The notes below the pieces were generated by a model. That model was given only the letters and a program-made list of their open reading frames with translations. It did no database searches and was not told where the DNA came from. The translations under genes and the position numbers were made by a program. Positions 11,085-22,365 of a DNA stretch of 64,000 bases are shown one piece after another (within the stretch, counting starts at the first letter, position 1; each line of letters starts with the position of its first letter). Origin of the DNA: Populus alba (taxonomy: Eukaryota; Streptophyta; Magnoliopsida; Malpighiales; Salicaceae); NCBI RefSeq assembly GCF_005239225.2, contig NC_133297.1, forward strand, positions 14,434,147 to 14,498,146, read 5' to 3'.

Positions 11085-14000
11085 GAATTATTCATGTTGG
11101 AGTTGTGTAATGAGAAATTTTCTTATGAGTAAAAAGATGTAGAGATATGTTAGTGGAACTTATGTGATAACTAGAAATACTGATGAGGGTTATGCTGATT
11201 TGATAGATACATGTAAAGCAAACAATGCAAAGATTATTTATGTTGGATTATGTAATGAGAAATCTTCTTACGAGTAAAAAGATTTGGGGATATGTTAGTG
11301 GAACTTATATGATAACTAGGAATACTGATGAGGGTTATACTGCTTTGATATATATATGGAAAGCAAACAATGCAAAAATTATTATTTGGATTAACAATTC
11401 TGTTTAACATTCCATAGTACGTAGTTGGCGAAGTATGAGACAATAAAGAAAGTTTGGGATCATCTATAAAGGTTATTCACATAATCAGATTTTACAAAGC
11501 AGTATCAGTTAGAAAATGACATTGAGCTCTTCACCAAAAAATTATAAGTATTCAGGAGTTTTAATATGCTATACCAGATCTTTGGGATAAATTGACTCTC
11601 ACAGAATTAGTATAATTAAAGGCATGTGGTGTCTATATTGTTCATAGAGAGTAGCAATGATTGATATAATTTTTAACAATACTTTACAGTGATTTTGAAG
11701 AAATTAGAGGTTTAATTTTGCATTGTTCTCCACTGCCTTCTATTGACTCTGTTGTCAGTGAGTTATTGGCTGAAGAAATACATCTTTAGTCTTGTTATAA
11801 AAAAATAATTTTTTTTTGCTTCTAATCCTTCTATACTAGTAGTACTCTCTAAGTCATTCTTTAATAATCAGAATAAGCCTTATACAAGGGATGTCTTCGA
11901 CGAGTGCAGTTTTTATAAGCATAAAGGTCATTGAAAGACTTAGTTTTCACATGAATCATCATACCAGAATCAAGCTTAGTAGTCAGTTATAATCTAATAC
12001 TCATAGATCATCTTAGGGTTATAAACCACCACACCATACTACTGTTGTAGTAGTTTCATCAGGTTTTATCACCGATCCTAGTACTCTAGCTGAGTAATTT
12101 TAGAAATTTCTCTTCTTACAACCACAAGCAATGTTCATTTTTTTTTTTGTAGGTTAGTTGCTTCATAAATCCTCAGGTATATTACATTTTGAATAAGTAT
12201 TAGATTTTGGTGCTTCATATCATATGTTTCTAGATTCTTCATCTTTTACTTCTAATCCCAATCGTCTTTTATTCTTATTATGACTGCTAATGACATTCCC
12301 ATGCCCTTTGTAGTTGTTGGTCAGTTAATATTGCTTTTGTTGGTCATTTATGTGATTCTAATGATTATTTAGTCATTTTTTCCTTTTCTTTTTGTTATAT
12401 ACAAGATCTACAATCTCAAAAGCTAATTGGGACAAACCATAGGGAGAAGGAATTATATATTTTGGATGAGTTAAAAGCACCAGTTGCTATTGTTGTTGTT
12501 GTTGCTACTACTACTAATATTGATTTATCTTCTTTTCATTAGATTTCATCCTTTTCTAGTTTTTATTTATGACATTCTCGTCTAGGTCATGTTTTATCTT
12601 CTCGTTCGAGATTTTTAGCATTCACAAGAGCTTTAGAAAATTTGCAAACTTATGATATTTTTTATATTAATGGATGTAAACTAGAAAATTTTTTTACTTT
12701 ACCTTTTAATCAAAGTATTTCTGTTTTTTTTTTTCCCCATTTGATTTGATTCATTCTGATACATGAGGACTTTCTCATATTACCATAAAAAAAGGATCTT
12801 GATATTATATTTTATTTATTGATGATCATACTCGTTATTGTTGGGTTTATTTAATGAAACATAGTTCTGAATTCTTTGAGATATATACAACCTTTCGAGC
12901 TTTTATCAAAACTCAATATTCTACTATTATCAAATGTTTTAGGTGTGATTTAAGAGAGGAATACACCTTTAATAAATTTTGTGAGTTGTTTGCCTTAGAT
13001 GGAACCATTCACCAAACTTCATGGACAGATACTCCTAAGAAAAATAGAGTTGCTAAAAGAAAATATAGGCACATTGTCAAAACTACTCATTTAATCTTGT
13101 TATTTGCTTTTGTTCCTAGTGAGTTTTGGGGTAGAGCTGTTCTTACTATTGTAAGTTTGATTAATACAATTCCATCTTTTTATATTTCAGGGTTTTCTCC
13201 TTTCAAAAAGTTGTATGGGTATGCCTTGATTATTACTCCTTTAAATTTTTTGGTTGTATTGTTTTTTTTTTTTTTTCCCCATATGTAGAACACAATAAGT
13301 TGTCCTCCTGATCTGCTATTTGTGTCTTTCTTGGTTATGATGAAGGTAAAACAGGGTATCATTTTTTTAATCCAATATCTCAGAAACTTTATATGTCTCG
13401 TCATGTTGTCTTTCTCGAGCATATACCTTTCTTTTCTATTCCATCAACCACTCATTGCATGACTAGATATGATCTTATTCATATAGACCTTTTTTCGAGG
13501 ATTTTGGTAGTTTATCCTCTTAGGTTCCTAGTACCTCAAATACTTTTTCTCATGTTCGACCATTTCATATTGATCATTTTGCAGGTACTTATACTTTATT
13601 CTCCAACACATCTAAAGCTCCATTCTTCTCTACGACCCCTTAAGTTTTGTCTAAGATTGTGGATCCACCTTTGTGTCAATCCATACGCATTTATATGTCT
13701 GCAAAGTTATAATATTTTTCTTATTCTTCATCATTTACTTCCTTTTTAGCTTCTATTCATTGTCTCTCTGAGCTCTCTTCCTATTAAAAGGCAATTCTTG
13801 ATCCTTTTTAGCAACAAGTTATGGATGAGAAACCTTTTGCTTTGCATAAGATTGATATTTAAGATTTAATTCCTTTACCTCCTGGTAAGAGTGTTGTTAG
13901 TTAACGTTGGGTGTATAAGATTAAGACTAATTCTGATGGGTCTATTGAGCGATATAAAGCTAGGTTGGTTGCAAAAAAGATACTCTCAATAGTATGGTAT

Positions 14001-15205
14001 AGATTAAGGAGACATTTGCCTCTGTTGTAAAAATGACTACTGTTCGTACTCTTATTGTAGTAATTTCAGTTAGTTAATGGTGTATCTTTCATCTTAATGT
14101 TAAAAATACCTTATTGAATGGAGATATTTAAGAAGAAGTTTATATGGCACCCCCTTTTGGGTTTCATATGACTTTTAGTATGTTTGTAAGCTCAAGAAAG
14201 TGTTATATGGTCTTAAACAAGCACCTTGTGCTTGGTTTAAGAAATTTTCTATTGTGATCTCTTCTCTTGGATTTGTTTCTAATACTCATGATTCTGCTCT
14301 TTTTGTTAAGTGCACTGATGCAAGTTGAATCATTCTATCTTTATATATTGATGACATGATTATTACTAGTGATGACATCGATGATATTTCAGTTTTAAAG
14401 ACAAAATTAGCTAGATAGTTTGAAATGAAGGATTTTGGTTATCTATGATATTTCCTAGGTATTGAGATAGCCTACTCACCCAAATGTTATTTTCTTTCTT
14501 AGTCGAAACATGTTGTAGATATTCTTGAACGCGTTATATTTACTGATAATAAAATTGTCAATATTCTCATTGAGATTAACGCAATGTATTCTTCTTCTGA
14601 TAGTTTACTTTTGTCAGATCCTACTTTATACCATACTATTATTGAGAGTTTGGTATATCTCACTATTATTTGTCTAGATATTGCATAAGTTGTTTTTGTT
14701 GTTAGTCAATTTGTTGGTTCTTCTACTACTGTTCATTGTGTAATTGTTCTTTGTATTATACGATATCTTCAGGTACATTCTTTCAAAGTCTTTTACTTCT
14801 ATCCACATCTTCTTTGGAGCTGTGTATATACTCTGATGCTGATCATGGTAGTGATCCCGCATATCACAAGTCTGTTATTGGTTCTATATCTTTTTAGGTG
14901 ATTTTATTATTTATTGGAAGAGTAAGAAACAATCTATTATTTCTCAATCTTTAACCGAAGTAGAATATCGTGCTATGACATCTACTATCAAAGAGATTGT
15001 CTGGTTACATTGGTTACTTACGAATACGAGAGTCTCCCTTTTTCATCTTACTCCTATGTATTGTGAGAACCATAGTTCTATTCAGATTGTTCATAACTTA
15101 ATTTTTTATGAACGAACTATGCCCATTAAGATCAATTTCCATCTTATTCGTCATCATCTCAAGCATGACACCATTACTTTGTCTTTTGTTTCTTCTTCTT
15201 TGTAA
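11085..15205 (+). pseudogene. Copia A gag-pol, disabled
   Basis: Domains in order, all broken by stops or shifts: UBN2-type capsid (11085-11790), a degraded CCHC knuckle (CSFYKHKGH near 11910), protease (DFGASYHM near 12200, where DSGAS is usual), integrase (12560-13250), reverse transcriptase (13860-14480) and RNase H (14820-15205). The integrase frame at 12854-13288 keeps the second Asp region (RCDLREEY). Where the family has NGVAERK it reads NRVAKRK, so the catalytic Glu is Lys. The RT active box reads YIDD instead of the usual YVDD. RNase H keeps an SDADHGSD-like stretch. No long uninterrupted polyprotein remains, and I judge the copy dead. Confidence 0.85.
11107..11396 (+). repeat. Tandem duplication of about 145 bp within gag
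   Basis: The segment starting GTAATGAGAAAT at 11107 recurs at 11252. Both copies encode the same capsid stretch (around KIWGYVSGTY and TDEGY). The second copy continues into the normal downstream gag sequence NAKIIIWINNSV. The copies differ at several bases. Confidence 0.85.
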
Positions 15206-15308
15206 ATTCTAGATTTCTTTACTAAGTCACATTCTATTTCCTATTTTCATTTTCTAATTGACAAACTCTCGATGCTTGTAGTTGCCGCATCGTGAGTTTG
15301 AGGGGAGA

Positions 15309-15507
15309 TGTTAAGAAATTTATTTTATTTTGTTTTATTTATTAATGGTAGAATAATACTTTTATTTTAGCCTATATATAATCTCGTTGTATTCAGGTTA
15401 ACATAATTTTTCTTCAAAATAAAGTGTTCATATAATATTAATGAAACCCTAGCCTCCTCCTATTTTATTTTTGTTTTTCTCTTTGTGTTAATTTGGATTG
15501 TTTAACA
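15309..15507 (+). repeat. 3' LTR of copia A
   Basis: 199 bp, TGTTAA at the start and TTAACA at the end (perfect 6-bp inverted terminal repeat), immediately after a purine-rich tract and followed by the duplication ACATG. Confidence 0.85.
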
Positions 15508-15512
15508 ACATG

Positions 15513-16622
15513 TATGGAAACCATTTCCATAAGTTGTTTGACAAAGGGTGATGCTATAAATAATATATTTTTTATTTTTATAAAAATACTTCAATAATCT
15601 TGAAGGGTTGACTTGGTGACCAAGAGGTTTGCTCAATTCTTGATCAAATCTTTAAGTAAAAATCTAATACTTTTTTTTCTAAATACATTTAATCATCAGG
15701 GCGGTGTGCTCTTAATATCATATAGATGAGAACTTAGTCTCTAAAAACTTCCACTAGATATAATTATAATAATGTAAATATATTCAATTTCTTGGATATT
15801 ATTCCTTATCTTCACTTGGTATTCATAGATGACAATCTATAGCCTTTTCATTTAAGGAAGGAAATCGTCTAAACTTGGTTTAGATGGTATGAGCATATAA
15901 GTAAGATTCGGGATCAAGATCTCATCGAGTTTGAGAAATAGTGTTACTTTTTTTAAAAAATATATTTATAAATAAACTTTTCAAATTAATTCTTCATACA
16001 AATTAAATGTAAATCCATAACTGATAAAATATAAAATACAGGGTTTCTAAATTTTAAATAATTGGCTTTCCCATAAAAAAGGTAAGTGCCACGTGTATGT
16101 ATACATTTTATTTGTTAATATAGAATTAACACAAACATACACACGTTAATCATATTTACTATAAGAAAAAATTAATTTACAATAGATCACATTTGTTGTT
16201 GATTGCTTAAAAAACATTAATAGAGTAATTAAAAAATTTAACGTGCTACGTACAACTATATTGTACTACTATATTGTACTAATAAATTACATATGTATAG
16301 TATATAATGTTTTTTCCTTTAAATTGCAACTACTATTTTGACAAACATTTGGACCAGAGATGTTTTTTTCTTTTTGTAGATATAGTTTCCCCTAATATGA
16401 TTGGTTTTTTTAAAAGAAAAAATAAATTTATACACACACATATTCTTAAATTTAATTGTATATATAATACAATATAGATATTGTAAACATAATGTATATT
16501 ATAGATTTATAATCATGTAAGAGTGAAAATAAACTTCTATATAAATCTATTAAATATTTTATATTTTTAAAACTCTAAAATAAAATATTTACCTATAAAA
16601 AAGACCTAATGGATCTAAACTA
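15513..16622. other. AT-rich intergenic sequence, no gene seen
   Basis: Sequence between two copia elements. No coding pattern, element ends or RNA gene recognised. Confidence 0.55.
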
Positions 16623-16627
16623 TTAAG

Positions 16628-16773
16628 TATTATATAATAGGATTCTAATATAGGATGTTGTAATCAATACAGTTACTCATGTATCTATCAAAGTAGAATT
16701 CTAATATAGGATGTTGTATGACCAAGATGAGATATAGGAAGACCCAATCCAACACATTCCATTATTCTCAACT
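16628..16773 (+). repeat. 5' LTR of copia B
   Basis: 146 bp. It contains an internal direct repeat: TCTAATATAGGATGTTGTA occurs twice. Its termini are TA and CT. Confidence 0.88.
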
Positions 16774-16787
16774 TGGTATCAGAGCCA
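16774..16787 (+). other. Primer-binding site of copia B (tRNA-iMet)
   Basis: TGGTATCAGAGCCA directly follows the 5' LTR and matches the complement of the 3' end of plant initiator methionine tRNA. Confidence 0.9.
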
Positions 16788-17039
16788 CAAAACCCTAAAA
16801 TAAATTAAATCGACTTTTCTCACAGCCTCTAAGCCTCCCTTCTTTAATGGAACAACCGCCACATACATCTTCAAATTCTGCAGCACCAGCAGTCTAGCTT
16901 TCTTCTTCTCCGACAGTGCAGCCCTCTTCTCTTGCAGCGTATCCTCTGCTGCGTCATCGCCTGGATTCTCCTCTTCCATGGCTGGTGAAAGCCTCATCTT
17001 GCAGCCCACGTTTGCTGCCTCTACTATAGCAAGCATTAT

Positions 17040-20020
17040 CCTCCTTTCTCACACTCATCAAGTCATCTCCCTCAAATTAACAAACACCAATTATTTATAT
17101 TGGCGTATGCAGATGCTGCCTTATCTCCTAGGCTAAGGAGTTTTTTGTTTTGTTGGCTCCAACATATGTCCATCAACACATGTTCTTGCTCATGATGGTA
17201 TCTCTCTTCAAGTAAATCCGCTTTTTCAAACCTGGAAACAACAGGACCAACTCATTCTAAGTGCTCTTATTTCCTCCCTATCTATGGAAGTTTTGCATCT
17301 TGTTGTTGGCTGTCAAAGTTCTTGTTCAGCTTGGGGCACTCTTGAGTGAGCTCTCGCTTCCACCTCCAACTCTCGTATTATGCAACTTTACGGCTCTCTT
17401 CAGGATCTTCGACAGGGTGATGAATCAGTAACTCAATTTATGCAAAAAGCGAAAGCCTTATTTGATGAATTGGCCGCTGCTGGTCGACCAGTTTCGCTTG
17501 AAGATTTTAATTTATATGTGTTTCGTGGTCTTTGGGGAGAGTTTAAAGACTTAGTTACCAGTCTTATTACCAAGGCTGAACCTTTATCATATGCAGATCT
17601 TCACAGCCATCTCCTCACATATGAATTTCTTCACAAATCTTCTACTGCCAAATATGCTCCTCTGCTGTCCACACCCAGCATTCCATCTTCTGCTCTTGTT
17701 GCGTAGAGCCAGACTTTTGGCAATTTTGGCTGCAGCAAGGGCCACTTCAATGGTGGCTGGCGTTCCAATCAGTCCAACAGCAGAGGCAACCGATTTGCTG
17801 GCTCTAGACCTGATCATCGCAGCTTCAAAAACTCCTCCTTTGGTGACAATAGGCAGGGCTCTTGGCAACACAATAGGGGGTAGAATCCACGCTGCCAACT
17901 GTGTCAGAATTTCGGTCATACAGCTCCCCATTGCCCTCAATTCTAGCAGCGAGGTTATGGCCAACAATCTAGTGCCAACTTGGTGTAGCGCAATCTCTCC
18001 TCAACCGATTCTGTTGATTGGTTTCCAGATACCGGTGCCAATCAACACATCACACCTGATCTTGCCACCTTGATCGCTTCAGAACCGTATCTTAGTAATG
18101 ATAATTTGCATGTTGGTGATGGTTTAGATTGTCAATTGGTCTCCTCTCCTCATGGTCTTGGGGCACTTTCTAGTCCCTCCTCTGCTTCGCCTTCCCTGGC
18201 CAGCACTTCTGCAGCTTCAGTCTCTACTTCCAGCCCCTCCTCTGCTGGCAGTCCTATGCTTGAGGTTGCTTCTTTATCATCCTCTCCCGCTGGTCTGCAA
18301 CTTATGGTTGATTTGTCTTCTTATTAACTGCAACAGGTCTCCTCGCTACAACTGTCTTCCCCTGCGTCTCCACCAACACACAACAAACATCCGATGACTC
18401 TTAGACCACGGCAGCTGAAGACAGCTAATTTGGTTGCTTCCGCTGCTGCTACTTCTACCTCCACACGGGTACTGTATTCTCCCTCTTCTGAGCCTTTTGC
18501 ATTCTCTGATGCTGACCGGTATGCAGTTTGGCATAATGCTATGTGTGATGAGATCGCCGCTTTACGCGAAAATCACACTTGGTCTTTGGTTTCATTTCAT
18601 CCTTCAATGAACGTTGTTGGCAGTAGATGGGTATATCGGATCAAACGTCGTGTTGATGATAGTATTGAGCGCTATAAAGTGCGCCTTGTTGCTAGAGGTT
18701 TTACCCAGCAGGAAGGTATTGATTATTCTGAAACCTTCAGTCCAGTTATTAAGCAGGCCATTGTTCGATTGGTTTTCTCTATCGTGGTTTCGTGAAATTG
18801 GAAGATTCATCAGCTTAATATTCATAATGCCATCCTCAATGGTGTTCTTACTGAAGAGGTCTACATGAAATAACCTCCAGGTTTCATTGACTCTTTTCTT
18901 CCATCTCATGTGTGCAGATTACACAAATCATTGTATGGTTTGAAATAGGCACCGAGAGCATGGTACACTTGTCTAAATGATTTTTTGCTCTTTATTGGTT
19001 TCCGAGCTTCCAAGGTTGACACTTCCCTATTTATCTTATCTGATGGTACTAATATCTTTTATCTCCTGGTGTATGTTGATGATATTCTGCTCACGAGTAA
19101 CAACTCTGCTATGCTCCATCACCTTATACAGTTACTCAGCTCTGAGTTCAAGCTTCGTGACTTAGGTGTTGTTCACTACTTTCTGGGTATTAAAGTTTAG
19201 TTTACCAATATGGGTTTAATGTTGCGTCAATATAAATATATTCTTGACATCCTCACTCGAGCTGGTATGACTTCCTGCAAACCAGTTGATACTCTAGTCT
19301 CCCCTTTGAAAGTCATTTTATTACCAGATCATTCATTCTCTGATTCTACACAATTTCATCAAATCGTGGGTGCTCTTTAATATCTTACCTTCACCCGTCC
19401 AGATATATGTTTTGCTGTTAACAGAGTCTGTCAGTTTATGCATGCTCCTACAGATTCTCATTGGGCCGCTGTCAAACATATTTTACGCTATCTTAAAGGT
19501 ACAACATCTTATGGTTTCCATATCACTCGAGGCTCCTCTTTTGCTCTACATGGCTTTACAGATGCAGATTGGGCTGGTAGTATTGATGATCGCAAGTCTA
19601 CGGGCGGTTATCTTGTCTTTTTGGTCAGATGCTGATTTCTTGAAAATCCAGCAAGCAACGCACTGTTGCTCGCTCCTCTATTGAGGCTGAGTATAAAGCC
19701 CTTGTTGATGGTACCGCTGAAGTCATTTGGCTTTAATACTTGTTAACAGATTTGCAGGTTCCCTCAGTCTCTACCCCTACCATTTGGTGTGATAATCTTG
19801 GTGCTACCTATCTCTTAGCAAATCCTATCTTCCATGCTCGTACTAAGCATGTTGAAGTGGATTATCACTTTGTCTGTGACTGTGTTGCAAAGAAAGAAAT
19901 TCATATTCGTTTTGTTCCCTCTCGGGATCAATTTGCCGATGTCTTCACTAAACCGCTTCTTGTTGCATCCTTCACTGCTTTTCGATTCAAGCTTCAGGTT
20001 GATCCCTCACCCTCAGCTTG
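17040..20020 (+). pseudogene. Copia B gag-pol remnant lacking integrase
   Basis: Capsid runs from about 17055 to 17700 (LTNTNYLYWRMQML, then GDESVTQFMQKAKALFDELA) with several stops. A CCHC knuckle follows near 17895 (CQLCQNFGHTAPHC). Protease lies near 18020 (WFPDTGANQHIT, where the usual DSGA is DTGA). Just after the protease (HVGDG near 18120) the sequence jumps to the Ser/Pro-rich linker that normally follows integrase, so the whole integrase is absent. Reverse transcriptase runs from 18490 to about 19370, with YVDDILL at about 19072, and RNase H from 19540 to 20010, with TDADWAGS. Several TAA/TAG/TGA codons and shifts make it non-functional. Confidence 0.88.
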
Positions 20021-20028
20021 AGGGGGCA

Positions 20029-20174
20029 TATTATAGAATAGGATACTAATATAGGATGTTGTAATCATTACAGTTACTCATGTATCTATCAGAATAGGAT
20101 TCTAATATAGGATGTTGTATGACCAAGATGCGATATAGGAAGGCCCAACCTAACACATTCCATTATTCTCAACT
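20029..20174 (+). repeat. 3' LTR of copia B
   Basis: 146 bp, same length as the 5' LTR with about ten substitutions. It is preceded by a G-rich polypurine tract and followed by TTAAG. Confidence 0.88.
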
Positions 20175-20179
20175 TTAAG

Positions 20180-21246
20180 TGAGAATTATATATATGGATC
20201 TTGGGGTTAGATAGACACAAAAATATGTTAGCGAGCTAAGGTTCTTACATGAGATTTGTGGAAATTATTTTAAGGACAAAACATTGTACTTGAATAATCT
20301 TTTGAATATTTAATTTACTTAATGAATCTCTAAAATCATAATTAATAAACTGAAAGCTAACTTCACCAATAATTCCTTTGAAAAAGAAATTAACTTATTA
20401 ACACTTTGATTAGTAATAATGTTTTTGCTATGGAATAATAGTAGATGAGCACTAAATTTAATTAATTCTCCCATGAAAAATAAATCCCAACAATATAACA
20501 ATTTCAACAACATTTATCAGAAAGACAATAATAACAATAACAATAATAATTTTATTAAACATAAAATCACCAAATTCACAACCCTAATACCACAAAATAC
20601 TATTCACTAACCTTCAATCGTGATTTGATTGAAACAAGCGAACTATTTAAATTTGCTACAAATTTCTTTCTTTAGATAAATAATAAAATTTAAATAATTC
20701 ATCAGTAAAACTGTTTCCCTACATGAAATTGTTTAATAAGCATAAGAAAATACAAAGCATACTCCAAACCATATTTATTAAGCTAGAAACTTATATATCA
20801 ACTCATAATCAAATCAATAATAATATCATAAATTCCCTTACTTTCTATGACGTCTACCCGCCTGTCATGCTACTCTTTCGAATTGTTGTTTATTTCCTCT
20901 CGTCAAGGAAATTAATTACAGAAGGAGTCCATTTTTCACACAGAAATTTGGCATGTGATCGTGAAAGACGGCTGAATAAACTTGAGAAACTTAACAACAG
21001 AATATCTCATAAATAAAGATTAAGATAATATTTTATTTTTGTACGCAGGTTACAGTTTTTTACATGCAATGATCAAGATCTGATGATCTTCAGCCTCCCA
21101 GCGGGGTAGTTGGAAAAGCGTGTTGCCCCATTCATTATCTGCTGGAAAATGAAAGAGACTACAACTCCTAAGTCTAAAATTGAATTATATTTTAGTTGTT
21201 ATAGAGAGAATAAACAATTATACAAGAGAATTTTACATGAAAATAT

Positions 21247-21299
<53 letters not shown>

Positions 21300-22365
21300 T
21301 GTAGAGAAATTTTGGCAGCCGTCATTCGTTGCACCATACACTCTACTAGGGGGGAAATTAAAAAAAACCAAATGAGCTCTTTCTCTTTCCATGGCAATTA
21401 CACCTCTCCACCATTAAATGCTATTGCACCCTCTCAATACGCTCTGCAATAACTCCTTGCTGCCACAATTTTCTCTTTCTCTTCGCTTCCATTGCTTTCT
21501 TCGTTTCCCAAGTCCCTTTGATTCTTCATCTTCTTCTTGCTTTCTATTTTTTTTTTTTAATTTTTTCCCAGTCTTTTTCTTGCCTTGACTCTATCTCCAT
21601 ATCCCACACACCTACTTCCTACTTCTTACCATAGAAGTTCTTACCAAAATCTACTGAGAAACCACAAAAGCAGACCCAAATACTGCTCTCTTTTCCACAA
21701 GATAACCTCAAAACCAGATCCACAGAAAAAAACAGAAAAGAAAAATCTTCTCAGTCGAGACTTTCATTTTTATTCTTTTAGCAAGTAAATTTCTTGTATT
21801 GGTAGGTTTTTTCAGGAGATTGTCACAGTCTTCTCTGTATTTTTCACTTTTAAAGAATCAGTGGGTTTGCAAAACCACCCATTTTAACATATATCTCTCT
21901 CTTGCATGTAGTTCTCTCATTCTGTTTTATTATTTTTTTTTTTCCATGGAACAGATAGAGCTAAAGAAGGAAAGGAAACTGGGAAGGCAAATTTGGATTC
22001 TCCGTGATCTTAGCTGGGCGTTATGTGGGATTTATATTTGGATTTTTGGGTTTAGTCAGATTTTTATCTGTCAAAAATTGTGAACTTAAACTTCTTATAT
22101 ATTCTCTGTCTCTTACATCTATGTACGTAAGAACCAGATAAACGTGGAGAGACAGAAACCCATTTCTACGGTAAAAGAGAACCATAGTCAGCCCTGTCTG
22201 ATTTTCTAAACTCTGCTAGAAAATCCTTGAAAAAAAATCCATTCCCTCTGATCCAAGAACATATATATGTAGTAGAGTAAGAAAGGTAAGGGAGTTAAGC
22301 TATCCATAAGACACACACACACATTTACATATTTATACTTCATTAGGGTTTGTGGGTTGTGAAAT
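20180..22365 (+). promoter_or_regulatory. Intergenic and probable promoter/5' UTR of the HD-ZIP IV gene
   Basis: The first 900 bases are AT-rich with no gene seen. An (AT)n tract lies at 21243-21300. From about 21380 the sequence becomes pyrimidine-rich (CT-rich runs at 21470-21590), as expected of a plant 5' leader, and continues to the ATG at 22366. Transcription start and any leader intron cannot be fixed by eye. A small frame starting at 21946 could be an upstream ORF but has no independent support. Confidence 0.4.

Larger units (their letters stand above)
10759..15507 (+). mobile_element. Degenerate Ty1/copia LTR retrotransposon A
   Basis: The element is bounded by a 5-bp target duplication ACATG at 10754-10758 and 15508-15512. 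The 3' LTR at 15309-15507 begins TGTTAA and ends TTAACA. It is preceded by the polypurine tract GAGGGGAGATG, which abuts it. The 5' LTR begins at 10759 with TATTAAG (G to A in the terminal TG). It matches the 3' LTR for only about 85 bp before diverging into T-rich sequence, so it is rearranged. Internal order is gag, protease, integrase, RT, RNase H, all on the plus strand. About 4.75 kb in all, old and inactive. Confidence 0.85.
16628..20174 (+). mobile_element. Ty1/copia element B with non-canonical TA..CT LTRs, integrase-deleted
   Basis: Two LTRs of exactly 146 bp (16628-16773 and 20029-20174) begin TATTATA and end CTCAACT. They are flanked by the target duplication TTAAG at 16623-16627 and 20175-20179. 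The 5' LTR is followed at once by TGGTATCAGAGC (16774-16785), a primer site for initiator tRNA-Met. The 3' LTR is preceded by the purine tract GAGGGGGCA. TA/CT termini are one of the known rare non-TG/CA types found in plant copia elements. The LTRs differ at about ten positions, so the insertion is not recent. At about 3.5 kb the element is short because the integrase region is missing. Confidence 0.88.

Noticed and set aside
16774..16787. tRNA gene
   Set aside because: TGGTATCAGAGC here and at 50644 is only a retrotransposon primer-binding site; no cloverleaf is present.
16779..18909. Minus-strand open frames across copia B
   Set aside because: They are antisense shadows of the plus-strand gag and RT, which show clear domain motifs.
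21946..22083. Short frame upstream of the HD-ZIP IV start as a gene or regulatory upstream ORF
   Set aside because: Lies in the likely leader; no similarity or conserved peptide known, so it is mentioned only as a possibility.
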